A stretch of 21,838 bases of DNA from Flavobacteriaceae bacterium. Its GTDB lineage: Bacteria; Bacteroidota; Bacteroidia; Flavobacteriales; Flavobacteriaceae. The position numbers were made by a program, and so were the translations under genes. Every line of letters begins with the position of its first letter. Position 1 is the first letter of the stretch. The DNA is taken from positions 1-21,838 of the forward strand of contig WFZY01000022.1 of assembly GCA_015489265.1 (NCBI GenBank). Reading direction: 5' to 3'. The notes under the pieces are model-generated. The model made no database searches, had not been told where the DNA came from, and was given only the letters and a program-made list of their open reading frames with translations. This document shows positions 1-8,173 of the stretch, piece by piece.

Positions 1-898
1 AAAAGTAAAGTTTGTGTGCCCATACTTTTTTATTTTTTGTGTATTCAATTACTAAATTTATGCTTCTTTTCAAGGATTTTGAATGTACTATTGCGTGATA
101 GATTTTTATCTTGTTTGATTTTTCAATCAATTTAAAATAGGTCATATTCAAGTTGTTATAGTCTATTTTGCCATCAAATTTTTTAGGACGTCCTCTGCCT
201 TTCTTTTGTTCACCATTAAACAAATATTGTAAAGCAGCATCATTACGCAGTCTTGAAGTGACTTCAAAATCATTATTGGTTAGTTTTTCAATAAAATTTA
301 TTTTTGAGAAAAATGCATCGACAACAATATGTTTAGATATCTCTTGTAGCTGTTCTTTTCTTTGAACAACAATATCAGTATAATAGTCTAACAAACTAAT
401 GTGTTCTAAATCTGCAAGAGTTTGAACGGCTTCTAAATGAAAAGCGGTATGATTATCCAAATCAACACTTGCAATACCGGTAATTTCAAGTCCCCACTTA
501 ACTTTGCCTGCTACACCTGACCAATAATGATTTCCGCCGGGCGTGTGTTTGCCTGATTTTTTAATATAGCTCGGATCTATGGCAATTATATTGTTGTTAC
601 TGCTATGCTCTAAAACCATTTCTTTATTGAATTGTAAGAAGTCAAATGACTTCTCAAATTGTTGACGAAATCGTTGCTCACCATATTCACTAAAACGAGC
701 AAATTGCAAGAAATTAAGCTTCCCTTTGATACTCAAAAAAAGACAAAATATTTCCATAATAAATTTTTTTCTGATTTTATTTAGACCAATCATTTTGTCG
801 AGTAAATTTTTTATGTGATATTTGTAATGGTTTTGTCCCTCGATAATCATTTTTTTGTAATCTTTTACAACTACTAAAATACTGATTATCAGGGACAT
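1..898 (-). CDS. DDE transposase of an insertion sequence (3' end beyond window)
   Basis: The reverse strand is open without a stop from the ATG at 898 to the window edge, about 299 codons. The protein would catalyse transposition. A first acidic motif reads IAIDPSYIKKSGKHTPGG (D about residue 107), followed by a WSG/KWGLEI stretch. A second candidate acidic residue lies in VVDAFFSK, followed by EVTSRLRNDA and a basic KKGRGRPKK patch. This is the RNase H-like layout of IS4/IS701-type transposases; the third acidic residue (E) would lie in the missing part. An in-frame stop lies just upstream of 898, and a second ATG at 850 is an alternative start. No frameshift is visible in the part shown. 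The exact IS family is not certain. Confidence 0.8.
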   Translation of the reverse strand, partial: MSLIISILVVVKDYKKMIIEGQNHYKYHIKNLLDKMIGLNKIRKKFIMEIFCLFLSIKGKLNFLQFARFSEYGEQRFRQQFEKSFDFLQFNKEMVLEHSSNNNIIAIDPSYIKKSGKHTPGGNHYWSGVAGKVKWGLEITGIASVDLDNHTAFHLEAVQTLADLEHISLLDYYTDIVVQRKEQLQEISKHIVVDAFFSKINFIEKLTNNDFEVTSRLRNDAALQYLFNGEQKKGRGRPKKFDGKIDYNNLNMTYFKLIEKSNKIKIYHAIVHSKSLKRSINLVIEYTKNKKVWAHKLYF

Positions 899-936
899 TA
901 CCAAATTTTTTAACACTTATTTTTCTGATTATCAAG
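882..936. repeat. Paired CTGATTATCA repeats at the transposase start
   Basis: The 10-mer CTGATTATCA occurs at 882-891 and again at 925-934. The first copy is a near-perfect palindrome (CTGAT-T-ATCAG). They flank the predicted start codon of the transposase and may be transposase-binding or end sequences of the insertion element. The other IS end is outside the window, so terminal inverted repeats cannot be checked. Confidence 0.35.
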
Positions 937-979
937 GTTTTAATTTAAAATATAACGAACTATTGATTATAATAATTCC

Positions 980-1118
980 AGCCCTTCGGGCTTATTTAAC
1001 AAACCTCGTAGGGCTGATACATTCATAAACAAAACAGTAATAAACATACCATTGAACCCTGAAGGGGTGATATATTTATAAAAAATTTATGACGTTAAAA
1101 ACATAAACCCCGTAGGGG
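980..1118. repeat. Cluster of four short GC-rich palindromes (REP-like)
   Basis: Four small hairpin cores stand out in AT-rich DNA: AGCCC-TTC-GGGCT (980-992), CCT-CGT-AGG (1004-1012), CCCT-GA-AGGG (1057-1066) and CCCC-GTA-GGGG (1108-1118). The last three are 51-53 bp apart, each is preceded by AA, and each is followed by G or GTGA-like sequence, so they look like copies of one unit. They lie between the 3' end of the VWA gene and the start of the transposase and could act as weak terminators. The rest of 899-1250 is AT-rich with no gene that I can support. Confidence 0.6.
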
Positions 1119-1250
1119 TGAAATTATTTAATAATAAAATCGCCATGATTATATGATTCTTGAACCTAATTTATTATTACCCATACAAAACAATATAGAG
1201 CCAATAATTTATACTAAACAGGAAATGAAAGTTTAAACTTAATGACCTAT

Positions 1251-3236
1251 TTACAATTCCCCGCGAAGCTTTTTTATCAGCCACTCAGTACTTAATAATA
1301 GCACTAATAACACTAATAAATATTTGTAATCAATCAATGGGGTTTCTAATGTTTTGTAGTGCATATGCGAATGAAAATCTTTTGAAGTAGATAAATCGTT
1401 CAATAATTGCTTGGTTTGTCCGGAAAAATATACTTTACCACCGGATTGTTGAGCTACTTGTTTTAAAGCTTTTACATTAGCTTGCAAATTTTGTTTTTCT
1501 ATACTGTAAGCGAGTAGATTAAACGAACCGTTTTTTTTCAAATCACCGGCTTTGTTTTGTACCGTAAAACGATAACTTCCTGTCGGTAAATTATCAATTT
1601 GCACTTGAAAGAAATCGTTTTTCAAGGTCATTGGAATGCGTTCTACTTTATGAGCTTTATAAAGTAAAAGTTCAGGCTTAACCAGCGTATCGGATTCTAA
1701 ATTTTTATCGAGAAATTTGGCTGTGATAACAACCGGCATGTCTTGATATATTTGTTTTTTATACTGCAACTGCAAACGCTCATAATCTTTATTGATACTC
1801 AAGTATTGGATAATTTGATAAACCAGTTGGTTAAATTCATTTTGCTGTTGATTAACACCGGCTTGCATAGCCCATTGCCAAATATTTTCACCAAATAATG
1901 CTACTTGTTTAGGGCGCGTATTAAAAACCAACAAGGGCTGTTTGGTTACTACATTGTTAATTTTGCTGTAGTAGGCAATTTCGGTAGCAGGCAATAATTT
2001 AACTTGTCCGTAAAAATCTTGTAAGGGTGGCATTTTCTCTAAATTCAAATCCGGTAATTTAAACAATCCGAAACCGTTGTTTTTTACCGGAAAATAGTTC
2101 TCAAAAGACATCGTAAATTTCCTGTTAAAAAATAAATCTTGTTGGTTTAGAAACGACCAATCAGTATGCTTTCCAGTTATGAGCCACCAAGCTTTGTGCG
2201 TTTTTTTAAGTTGTGTAAAAATCGAAGCAAATCCGGTTGCCGGTTGATAAAGTATTACACTTTGATAGTCAGTTAAAGTAAAACTATCTACTGGTTTTCT
2301 AATCTCTAATTTGATGTTTGGATACTTTTTTAAACTTCGTTTAATAGCACCGATATCCGGATGAATAATGTTGGATAATAATAATATTTTTTGTGCGTTT
2401 TTAAGAACTTCCACATTAAAATAATACCGATTATTTAAAGTTTTTTTCTCGTTTTTAAGCCCCGTAACAAGCACTTTATAACGATGCAATCCAACAGATC
2501 CGGCTTTGAGTTTGGTTGAAATATGATCCGAATTGTGATTCGGACTTAAGTATAAAGTTTTACGAAATAAAATTTTGCCTTTCTCTATAATTTTAAGTGA
2601 CACATTGAAAGCTTGCTCAATATCGGCAGTAACAAATATTTCGACCGGAAAATAGTTATCTTTATAAGCATACGGGTTGGTATTCACCAAATCAATCCGC
2701 AAATCACTATAAGTTACCGTATCGCCATAGACTACCGGGAAAACTTTAAGAGATTTTGGTAACCGGCTACCGTAAACATAATCAATACCTGTGTTATTTT
2801 GACCGTCAGTTAATAAAACAACCGGTGCTTTTTGATCAGATTGGTGCAAAAATTTTAATTCTGCTAGACTATTACCTATAGCTGTTTGTTTGCCTAAAAA
2901 ATCTAAACTATCAAGTTCTGACAGCTTTTGGTCAAATTTGAAAAAATGTAACTTATATTTATCCGAAAGTTTTGATTGCTTCAACCGGCTTATAAAATCA
3001 CGCATTAGTTGATCGTCATTTTGTAATTTTATAGACTGGGAATTGTCAGCTAAAACATATAACTGCGGTTTGGTTATAATTGGCTTCTTTTTGCTCCATT
3101 TGGGATTAATCAAAAGCAGCAAAATAATCAAATAAGTCAAAAAACGCCATATAAAAAGCCAAAGTGCTTTTCGTTTATATAAATACTGAAAAGCACTTAA
3201 TAGTAAAGCTGTTAAAATAGCTAATATATATAGCAT
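1251..3236 (-). CDS. Membrane-anchored VWA-domain protein
   Basis: 661 residues. Two hydrophobic segments at the N-terminus (about 2-16 and 27-44) are followed by a von Willebrand factor A domain. The metal-ion site looks complete: DNSQS at 64-68 (DxSxS), a T near residue 118 (QTAIGNSL) and D144 in LLTDGQNNTG. The middle, about 280-480, has a Rossmann-like region resembling glutamine-amidotransferase folds. A last membrane segment (about 632-648, YLLVLLVLLLS) lies close to the C-terminus. This layout is common among Bacteroidota proteins annotated only as VWA-domain proteins. It likely holds its VWA domain in the periplasm for protein contacts; the ligand is unknown. It starts 10 nt after the fabG stop, so the two are probably cotranscribed. 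Confidence 0.8.
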   Translation of the reverse strand: MLYILAILTALLLSAFQYLYKRKALWLFIWRFLTYLIILLLLINPKWSKKKPIITKPQLYVLADNSQSIKLQNDDQLMRDFISRLKQSKLSDKYKLHFFKFDQKLSELDSLDFLGKQTAIGNSLAELKFLHQSDQKAPVVLLTDGQNNTGIDYVYGSRLPKSLKVFPVVYGDTVTYSDLRIDLVNTNPYAYKDNYFPVEIFVTADIEQAFNVSLKIIEKGKILFRKTLYLSPNHNSDHISTKLKAGSVGLHRYKVLVTGLKNEKKTLNNRYYFNVEVLKNAQKILLLSNIIHPDIGAIKRSLKKYPNIKLEIRKPVDSFTLTDYQSVILYQPATGFASIFTQLKKTHKAWWLITGKHTDWSFLNQQDLFFNRKFTMSFENYFPVKNNGFGLFKLPDLNLEKMPPLQDFYGQVKLLPATEIAYYSKINNVVTKQPLLVFNTRPKQVALFGENIWQWAMQAGVNQQQNEFNQLVYQIIQYLSINKDYERLQLQYKKQIYQDMPVVITAKFLDKNLESDTLVKPELLLYKAHKVERIPMTLKNDFFQVQIDNLPTGSYRFTVQNKAGDLKKNGSFNLLAYSIEKQNLQANVKALKQVAQQSGGKVYFSGQTKQLLNDLSTSKDFHSHMHYKTLETPLIDYKYLLVLLVLLLSTEWLIKKLRGEL

Positions 3237-3246
3237 TATGGATTGT

Positions 3247-3993
3247 TTAAATAGTCATTCCACCGTCTACCGTTAAAACTTGTCCGGTAATATAACTTGA
3301 CAAATCGGATGCTAAAAACAGACAAGCATTGGCAACATCTTCAGGTTTTCCGGTACGTTTCAATGGAATTTTTGCCAACCAATCATCTATAACGTTTTGT
3401 GGTAAACTTTTGGTCATTTCAGTTTCAATGAAACCCGGCGCAATGGCGTTGCAACGAATATTGCGGCTACCCAATTCTTTGGCAACGGATTTGGTAAAAC
3501 CAATAATACCGGCTTTTGAAGCGGCATAGTTGGCTTGTCCGGCATTACCACCTGTACCAACAACCGAACTCATATTGATAATCGAACCTTTACGCGCTTT
3601 CATCATTGGGCGGATAACGGCTTTGGTCCAATTAAAAACCGATTTTAAATTGACATTCATGATATCGTCCCAGTCCTTTTCACTCATTCGCATCAATAAA
3701 TTATCTCTCGTAATGCCGGCATTATTTATCAAAGCCTCAATAGAGCCAAAATCCTTAACTATTTCAGAGGCAGTTTTTTGAGTCGCTTCAAAATCGGAAG
3801 CATCTGACACATACCCCTTCACTTTAACACCAAAATCCTTTAGTTCCGTTTCCAAAGACAAAAAATTCTCATCAATTTTACGACCGGTAAATGCAACATT
3901 AGCACCATATTCGGCAAACATCAAAGCAATGACACGCCCGATACCACGAGCAGCACCGGTTACAACAATATTTATTCCTTTTAATCTATCCAT
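3247..3993 (-). CDS. fabG: 3-oxoacyl-[acyl-carrier-protein] reductase
   Basis: Short-chain dehydrogenase that reduces 3-oxoacyl-ACP to 3-hydroxyacyl-ACP with NADPH in type II fatty-acid synthesis. It has the cofactor motif TGAARGIG (residues 12-19), NNAG (90-93) with the FabG-like ITRDNLLMRM that follows, and the catalytic set S143, Y156 and K160 in the YAASK context, with N114 in the NVNLKSVF stretch. The ATG at 3993 gives 248 residues, the usual FabG length. A TTG at 4011 would add six residues, but a promoter-like -7 element overlaps that position, which favours the ATG. The VWA gene follows after 10 nt. Confidence 0.95.
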   Translation of the reverse strand: MDRLKGINIVVTGAARGIGRVIALMFAEYGANVAFTGRKIDENFLSLETELKDFGVKVKGYVSDASDFEATQKTASEIVKDFGSIEALINNAGITRDNLLMRMSEKDWDDIMNVNLKSVFNWTKAVIRPMMKARKGSIINMSSVVGTGGNAGQANYAASKAGIIGFTKSVAKELGSRNIRCNAIAPGFIETEMTKSLPQNVIDDWLAKIPLKRTGKPEDVANACLFLASDLSSYITGQVLTVDGGMTI

Positions 3994-4008
3994 ATTCTGG
4001 TTTTTTTT

Positions 4009-4042
4009 CAAAAATACACTTTTTTATGTTTTAGTTTTTCAA
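4009..4042 (-). promoter_or_regulatory. Predicted Bacteroidota-type promoter of fabG
   Basis: Reading the minus strand, TATTTTTG (4016-4009) matches the TAnnTTTG -7 consensus. A TTG (4042-4040) lies 23 nt upstream, the long end of the spacing known for Flavobacterium. The fabG ATG is 15 nt further downstream, implying a very short leader. Confidence 0.45.
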
Positions 4043-4076
4043 AAAAGAGAATTTTTTTGGGCTATCTTTTCAAATT

Positions 4077-4559
4077 TTATTTTTTAGGCGGAAAGTTTTC
4101 TAAAAGTTTATAAATGGCTCTTTTAAACTGCTTATAGTCATTACCGCTTAAATTAATATATTTTTTACCCGACCAAATTACTTTTTTTTGTTTTAAATCC
4201 ACAATGTCGATAAATAAGGTCCCTTCTTTTGATTTTTCGATATAAGCACGACTGTAAAAAGGAGAATAGTAGCGCGGATAGACATCTATTCTATCATGTA
4301 AATCGGTAAAAATATTGACAATCAAATCCGGATGATTGGATTTGGTAAAACCCTTTTGTAACAGCGCTTCCGAAATGGTTCGAACGACAAAACGTTTCTT
4401 TTTGGCAGGGATTTTTAAATGGTCTAATCCTTTTTTAAAGAATGCATAGGTTTTATATTGCGTAAAATCAACATTTTTGTCATATTCTATTTTGGTGGAT
4501 GAACATGAGGTTATTAATAATGTAAAAAGAATTGCCGGAATGATTAATTTGATTTTCAT
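4077..4559 (-). CDS. DUF4136-family lipoprotein
   Basis: 160 residues. A lipoprotein signal (MKIKLIIPAILFTLLITSC, lipidated Cys at 19) is followed by an opening typical of DUF4136: a Y-D-K-N-V-D-F-x-Q-Y-K-T-Y-A-F segment near residues 25-40. A second conserved part, DLIVNIFTDLHDRIDVYP, lies near 83-100, and LFIDIVDLKQKKVIWSG near 115-131. DUF4136 proteins are small envelope lipoproteins of unknown function, common in Bacteroidota. The gene lies between the RsmI-like gene (47 nt upstream) and fabG. I saw no clear promoter of its own, so it may be read through from upstream. Confidence 0.85.
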   Translation of the reverse strand: MKIKLIIPAILFTLLITSCSSTKIEYDKNVDFTQYKTYAFFKKGLDHLKIPAKKKRFVVRTISEALLQKGFTKSNHPDLIVNIFTDLHDRIDVYPRYYSPFYSRAYIEKSKEGTLFIDIVDLKQKKVIWSGKKYINLSGNDYKQFKRAIYKLLENFPPKK

Positions 4560-4606
4560 TTGTTTCGATTTTTTTTAAAATTACTCAAAAATCATTCCAA
4601 ATTATA

Positions 4607-5317
4607 TCAGCGGGCTTGAAATAAAAAAACGGTAGGCCGTTTGTGTAAATCGGGCTGATGGTTATGCCATTTTTTAACCGGCATAGTTTTAATAAACTCG
4701 GTAGGAAGCGTTAAATCACAAGCTACACAAAGCAAGGTGTCCGGATGTAAGTATTTCAAAAAACTTTGCAGTAGTTTCTGATTGCGATAAGGGGTTTCAA
4801 TACAAATTTTGGTGCAGTTGTTTTTGGCAGATATTTGTTCCAATTGTTTGATTTTACGTTTGAGTTCCGAAACTTCTTTGGGCAAATAACCTTCAAATGA
4901 AAATTTTTGTCCGTTTAAACCGGACCCCATTAAAGCTAACATCAACGATGACGGACCGGTCAAGGGTTTGACAGGAATAGCTTTTTGATGTGCCAAAGCC
5001 ACAACTAAACTACCCGGGTCGGCTATAGCCGGTAAGCCGGCTTCTGACAATAAGCCGGTGTCAGAACCTTGTAATAAAACTTGAATATACTCTTGAAGAT
5101 ATGCCGATTTTTGATGTTTATCCAATTGAAATATAACGATTTCCGATTGTTTTTTACCGGGACAAATCTGTTTGATAAACCGGCGAGCGGTTTTTTCGTT
5201 TTCTACTATAAAATAGGTCAATTTTGAAATAGTCCGCTTGACAATGTCGGGCATAATTTCATTGAGTGGGGCATCACCCAGAGGAGCAGGAATCAAAAAT
5301 AAGGTACCTTTTTTCAA
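4607..5317 (-). CDS. RsmI-like SAM-dependent methyltransferase (tetrapyrrole methylase fold)
   Basis: 236 residues. It starts with GTLFLIPAPLGD, the strand-loop opening of this family, and has the conserved GLLSEAGLPAIADPGS motif (about 88-103) and LTGPSSLMLALMGSG (about 118-132), followed by FEGYLPKE and IETPYRNQKLL. The fold is that of RsmI (YraL), which 2'-O-methylates C1402 of 16S rRNA. Bacteroidota often carry a second shorter or diverged RsmI-like protein, so the exact substrate is uncertain. Translation appears to start at TTG (5317-5315), which overlaps the TGA stop of the phosphatase gene as TTGA. I see no in-frame ATG nearby upstream that would suit the family start better. Confidence 0.85.
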   Translation of the reverse strand: MKKGTLFLIPAPLGDAPLNEIMPDIVKRTISKLTYFIVENEKTARRFIKQICPGKKQSEIVIFQLDKHQKSAYLQEYIQVLLQGSDTGLLSEAGLPAIADPGSLVVALAHQKAIPVKPLTGPSSLMLALMGSGLNGQKFSFEGYLPKEVSELKRKIKQLEQISAKNNCTKICIETPYRNQKLLQSFLKYLHPDTLLCVACDLTLPTEFIKTMPVKKWHNHQPDLHKRPTVFLFQAR

Positions 5318-5778
5318 GATTGTAGTTTTTGAGCAATGGCTGTGGTGGCTTTATCGAGCATGTCATAGACCAATTTGGCTGCATTTCTGCCTTTGCCGTA
5401 AGAATCAGGTACCGACATGTTTTCACCGGGGAAAATTTCATTGAGGATAAAATCGACTTTTTGCAAATCTTCTTTATTTCGAGCTCTTGACTGTATCAAT
5501 TCCCAATTATAATCATCCATAATATAGATTTTATCAAACCTATCAAAATCAGCAGTTTCAAAAGCTCTTGCCCGTAATCCGGAAATGTCTAAATGATGTT
5601 CGCGAGCCATGTCTTGAGAGGTTTTACAGGGCGCTTCCCCTACATGATAACTGTCCAGTCCGGCAGAATCGACTTCAATTTTTTGAGAGTCCACTTTCCG
5701 GCGTAAGAGTGCTTCTGCCAAAGGCGACCGGCAAATATTACCCAAACAGACCATTAAAATTCGTCTTTTGTCAGACAT
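5314..5778 (-). CDS. Low-molecular-weight protein-tyrosine phosphatase
   Basis: 154 residues, the normal size for the family. The P-loop CLGNICRS lies right at the N-terminus, with nucleophile C11 and R17 (CX5RS). The general acid is probably D125 in VPDSYG, where relatives have DPY. FDKIYIMDDYN (about 81-91) is also typical. It removes phosphate from tyrosine residues, or possibly small phosphoesters; bacterial relatives often act with capsule or exopolysaccharide tyrosine kinases, but no kinase gene is visible here. The order dnaA, phosphatase, RsmI-like gene matches my recollection of related Flavobacteriales genomes. Its stop overlaps the next gene's start, so the two are translationally coupled. 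Confidence 0.92.
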   Translation of the reverse strand: MSDKRRILMVCLGNICRSPLAEALLRRKVDSQKIEVDSAGLDSYHVGEAPCKTSQDMAREHHLDISGLRARAFETADFDRFDKIYIMDDYNWELIQSRARNKEDLQKVDFILNEIFPGENMSVPDSYGKGRNAAKLVYDMLDKATTAIAQKLQS

Positions 5779-5803
5779 AAATATTAGATTGTGATTAAAA
5801 CGA

Positions 5804-5811
5804 CAAAATTA
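5804..5811 (-). promoter_or_regulatory. Predicted -7 element for the phosphatase/methyltransferase pair
   Basis: On the minus strand TAATTTTG (5811-5804) fits TAnnTTTG and sits 25 nt before the phosphatase ATG, in the gap after dnaA. No TTG lies 17-23 nt upstream, so the match is only partial. Confidence 0.35.
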
Positions 5812-5826
5812 CGAAAAAATAAGCGG

Positions 5827-7248
5827 TTATAAGGAAAATTTAATTTCTAAATCTTTGTAAAATTTACCGAAATCTTTGTTGACCTTTTTTAATCCGTCAA
5901 TGGTTTTGCAAGCATGTAAAACCGTAGCGTGATTGCGGTTGCCGATATGTTTACCGATTTCGGCATAGGGTTTATTGGTAATTTTTTTGGCAAAATACAT
6001 CACAAATTGGCGCGCTTGTACAATGTCGCGTTTGCGCGATTTGGATTGAATAGCTTCAATTTCAACACCAAAATATTTGGCCACTACTTCTTGAATCATA
6101 TCAAGAGAATAATTCTTTTTGGTTTGCTTAACATAGTTTTGAACTATTTTTTGAGCCAAATCCAAATTGATTTCTTTATGATCAAAAGATGCGTGTGCAA
6201 TCAAAGAAATGATGATACCTTCCAACTCACGAATGTTGGTTTTGATGCTTTGGGCGATATATTCAATAACGTTTTCGGGTAACTTCACGCCATCTTGATA
6301 TAATTTATTGAGTATGATTTGCTTACGCATTTCATAATCCGGTTTTTGCAGTTCTGCCGAAAGCCCCCATTTAAAACGGGATAAAAGCCGTTGTTCGATA
6401 TCTTGCATATCCACCGGCGTTTTGTCAGCAGTCAGAATGATTTGCTTTTTGTTTTGATGCAAATGATTAAAAATATGGAAAAATACATCTTGCGTACCGG
6501 GTTTGCCCGATAAAAATTGAATATCATCGACAATCAAAACATCTATCATTTGATAGAAATGAATAAAATCGTTGCGGTTATTGCGTTGAGCGGCAGTGGA
6601 ATATTGCTGAATAAATTTTTCAGTAGAAACATACAAAACGGTTTTGTCGGGAAAACGGCTTTTGACTTCCACCCCAACAGCATTTGCTAAGTGCGTTTTA
6701 CCGAGTCCGACATCACCGTAAATCAATAAAGGATTAAACGAGGTGCCACCCGGTTTCTTGGCAACTGCCATAGCGGCATTGCGTGCCAAACGATTGGAAT
6801 TACCTTCTACAAAATTATCAAAAGTATAATGTGGATTCAGTTGCGAATCGATATGGATTTTCTTAATACCGGGAAATGCAAAAGGATTTTTGATTTCAGG
6901 CGTAAAATTTTTAGTCGTTTTACGATTGCGCGTTTCAACCGGCGGACGATTGGAACTCGGAACATCTATCAAATTTGCCTTTTTTTGATCCGCATCAGCA
7001 CTCATTTTGATACTGTAAATCAATTTGGCGTCCGGACCGATATATTTGGTTAAAGCAATTTTTAAGAGCTGTAAATAATGTTCTTCAATCCACTCGTAAT
7101 AAAATTTACTGGGAACTTGAATTTTTAAAATATGCGCTTTAAAATCAATAGGAACCAAGGGTTTGAACCAAGTCTCAAATGCAGCATCATCAATATTGTC
7201 CTTAATAAAGGATAAGCATTTATTCCAAATGTTAAGTGCTTGATTCAT
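5827..7248 (-). CDS. dnaA: Chromosomal replication initiator DnaA
   Basis: 473 residues, full length. Domain I (about 1-80) opens with IWNKCLSFIKDNIDDAAFETWF; a variable linker follows (about 85-140). The AAA+ module has Walker A GDVGLGKTH (178-186), Walker B LIVDDIQF (238-245), sensor 1 ILTADKTP (271-278) and the RLLSRFKWGL arginine-finger box (287-296). The C-terminal DNA-binding domain carries QARQ (411-414) and the DnaA signature GNRNHATVLHA (436-446). It binds DnaA boxes at oriC and melts the origin as an ATP-bound filament. I saw no DnaA-box cluster next to the gene, so the origin may be elsewhere. It is divergent from the thioesterase gene. Confidence 0.98.
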   Translation of the reverse strand: MNQALNIWNKCLSFIKDNIDDAAFETWFKPLVPIDFKAHILKIQVPSKFYYEWIEEHYLQLLKIALTKYIGPDAKLIYSIKMSADADQKKANLIDVPSSNRPPVETRNRKTTKNFTPEIKNPFAFPGIKKIHIDSQLNPHYTFDNFVEGNSNRLARNAAMAVAKKPGGTSFNPLLIYGDVGLGKTHLANAVGVEVKSRFPDKTVLYVSTEKFIQQYSTAAQRNNRNDFIHFYQMIDVLIVDDIQFLSGKPGTQDVFFHIFNHLHQNKKQIILTADKTPVDMQDIEQRLLSRFKWGLSAELQKPDYEMRKQIILNKLYQDGVKLPENVIEYIAQSIKTNIRELEGIIISLIAHASFDHKEINLDLAQKIVQNYVKQTKKNYSLDMIQEVVAKYFGVEIEAIQSKSRKRDIVQARQFVMYFAKKITNKPYAEIGKHIGNRNHATVLHACKTIDGLKKVNKDFGKFYKDLEIKFSL

Positions 7249-7416
7249 AATTAGTTAATAGGTTAACAGGTAAAAAAAATTAACTTCCTTTCCTTTTTGT
7301 AACTGCAAAATTGGGATAAAATTTCCGATTAAAAAAATTTTTTTTACTTGTTTTCAACATTTTTTTTATTATTATTTATGTCGCAATAAAAAGCGGATTT
7401 TTAAAAAAAATTATCA

Positions 7417-7424
7417 TACATTTG
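7417..7424 (+). promoter_or_regulatory. Predicted -7 element for the thioesterase gene
   Basis: TACATTTG at 7417-7424 is an exact TAnnTTTG match, 33 nt before the ATG at 7458. The expected upstream TTG is not obvious. The remaining dnaA-thioesterase gap (7249-7416) is very AT-rich with long A and T runs, and I see no other clear signal in it. Confidence 0.45.
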
Positions 7425-7457
7425 TCGTAGAATTTTAAAGATAATGTAAAGAAAAAA

Positions 7458-7865
7458 ATGTCCGGAAAAGTTCATGAATTAAAATTTAAAACCCGTTATG
7501 CTGAAACCGATCAAATGGGTTATATCCACCATAGCATTTATGCTCAATACTATGAAACGGGACGCATTGCTTTGATGCATCAAATCGGCATCTCTTATAA
7601 ACAAATGGAAAAAGATGGCTATATATTGCCGGTTTATACATTGCAAACCAAATATTTTTTACCTTTAACCTTTGACGAATTGATTACGCTCAAAACACGG
7701 GTCAAATATTTGAAAGGGGTGCGTTTGGCATTTGGATATGAGATTTTTAATGAATCCGGTCAAAAAGCAACCGAAGGTGAAGTTGTGTTGGTGTTTGCCG
7801 GTGCCGATGGTAAACCCATTAGACCACCAAAAATATTTGTTGATAAAATAAAAAGTTTGTTGTAG
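7458..7865 (+). CDS. YbgC/4HBT-type acyl-CoA thioesterase
   Basis: 135 residues, the standard length of a single hotdog domain. The active-site segment YAETDQMGYIHHSIYAQYYE (residues 14-33) matches YbgC-like enzymes; D18 is the likely catalytic residue. LPVYTLQTKYFLPLTFDE further on is also typical. Such enzymes hydrolyse acyl-CoA or acyl-ACP thioesters; the chain length preferred here cannot be read from the sequence. It is transcribed away from dnaA. Confidence 0.9.
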   Translation: MSGKVHELKFKTRYAETDQMGYIHHSIYAQYYETGRIALMHQIGISYKQMEKDGYILPVYTLQTKYFLPLTFDELITLKTRVKYLKGVRLAFGYEIFNESGQKATEGEVVLVFAGADGKPIRPPKIFVDKIKSLL

Positions 7866-8112
7866 TTTTTGTTAAATATTTATAAAGTTGAATGTTATTA
7901 GTAGCAAGTATGTCAATTAAAAAAATTGAAAATGGATAATTATAAATTAACAATTTTCCTCAATTCCTCTCATTATAAATAGTATTACACATTTTGAAGT
8001 AGAAAAATTTATCATATATCAAAACATTCTATGAAGTACAAAAAATCCTCATTTCCTCAAATTGTAAGCGGTATAAATATCAAAGAACGTAACTTTTTCT
8101 ATGAAACAGATA
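7866..8112. other. Intergenic, AT-rich, no gene seen
   Basis: About 250 bp between the thioesterase and the octamer array. It contains an imperfect A/T-rich inverted repeat around 7917-7962 and one near-match to a -7 element (TAACTTTT, 8090-8097). No open reading frame with recognisable coding character was found on either strand. Confidence 0.5.
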
Positions 8113-8168
8113 AAATCATCAATTCATCAAATAACCAGATAACCAAATAACCAAATAACCAGATAAAC
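8113..8168 (+). repeat. Seven tandem 8-bp repeats in the pdxJ leader
   Basis: Seven octamers follow one another without gaps: AAATCATC, AATTCATC, AAATAACC, AGATAACC, AAATAACC, AAATAACC, AGATAAAC. Five bases (AACAA) then separate the array from the pdxJ ATG. The repeats have no spacers, so this is not a CRISPR array. The same octamer family precedes the lipoprotein gene at 13947. Confidence 0.85.
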
Positions 8169-8173
8169 AACAA

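Noticed and set aside
168..365. Small plus-strand gene
   Set aside because: It lies opposite the transposase reading frame and has no recognisable features.
3994..4011. TTG start of fabG at 4011
   Set aside because: It would overlap the predicted -7 element and exceed the usual 248-residue length.
5929..6282. Plus-strand gene inside dnaA
   Set aside because: It is an antisense frame of the dnaA DNA-binding domain with no coding signals.
7249..7457. Replication origin next to dnaA
   Set aside because: Very AT-rich, but only one weak DnaA-box-like 9-mer (TTTTCAACA near 7351) was found and no cluster. Origins in this phylum are often away from dnaA.
8113..8168. CRISPR array
   Set aside because: Units of 8 bp are contiguous with no spacers, and no cas genes are present.
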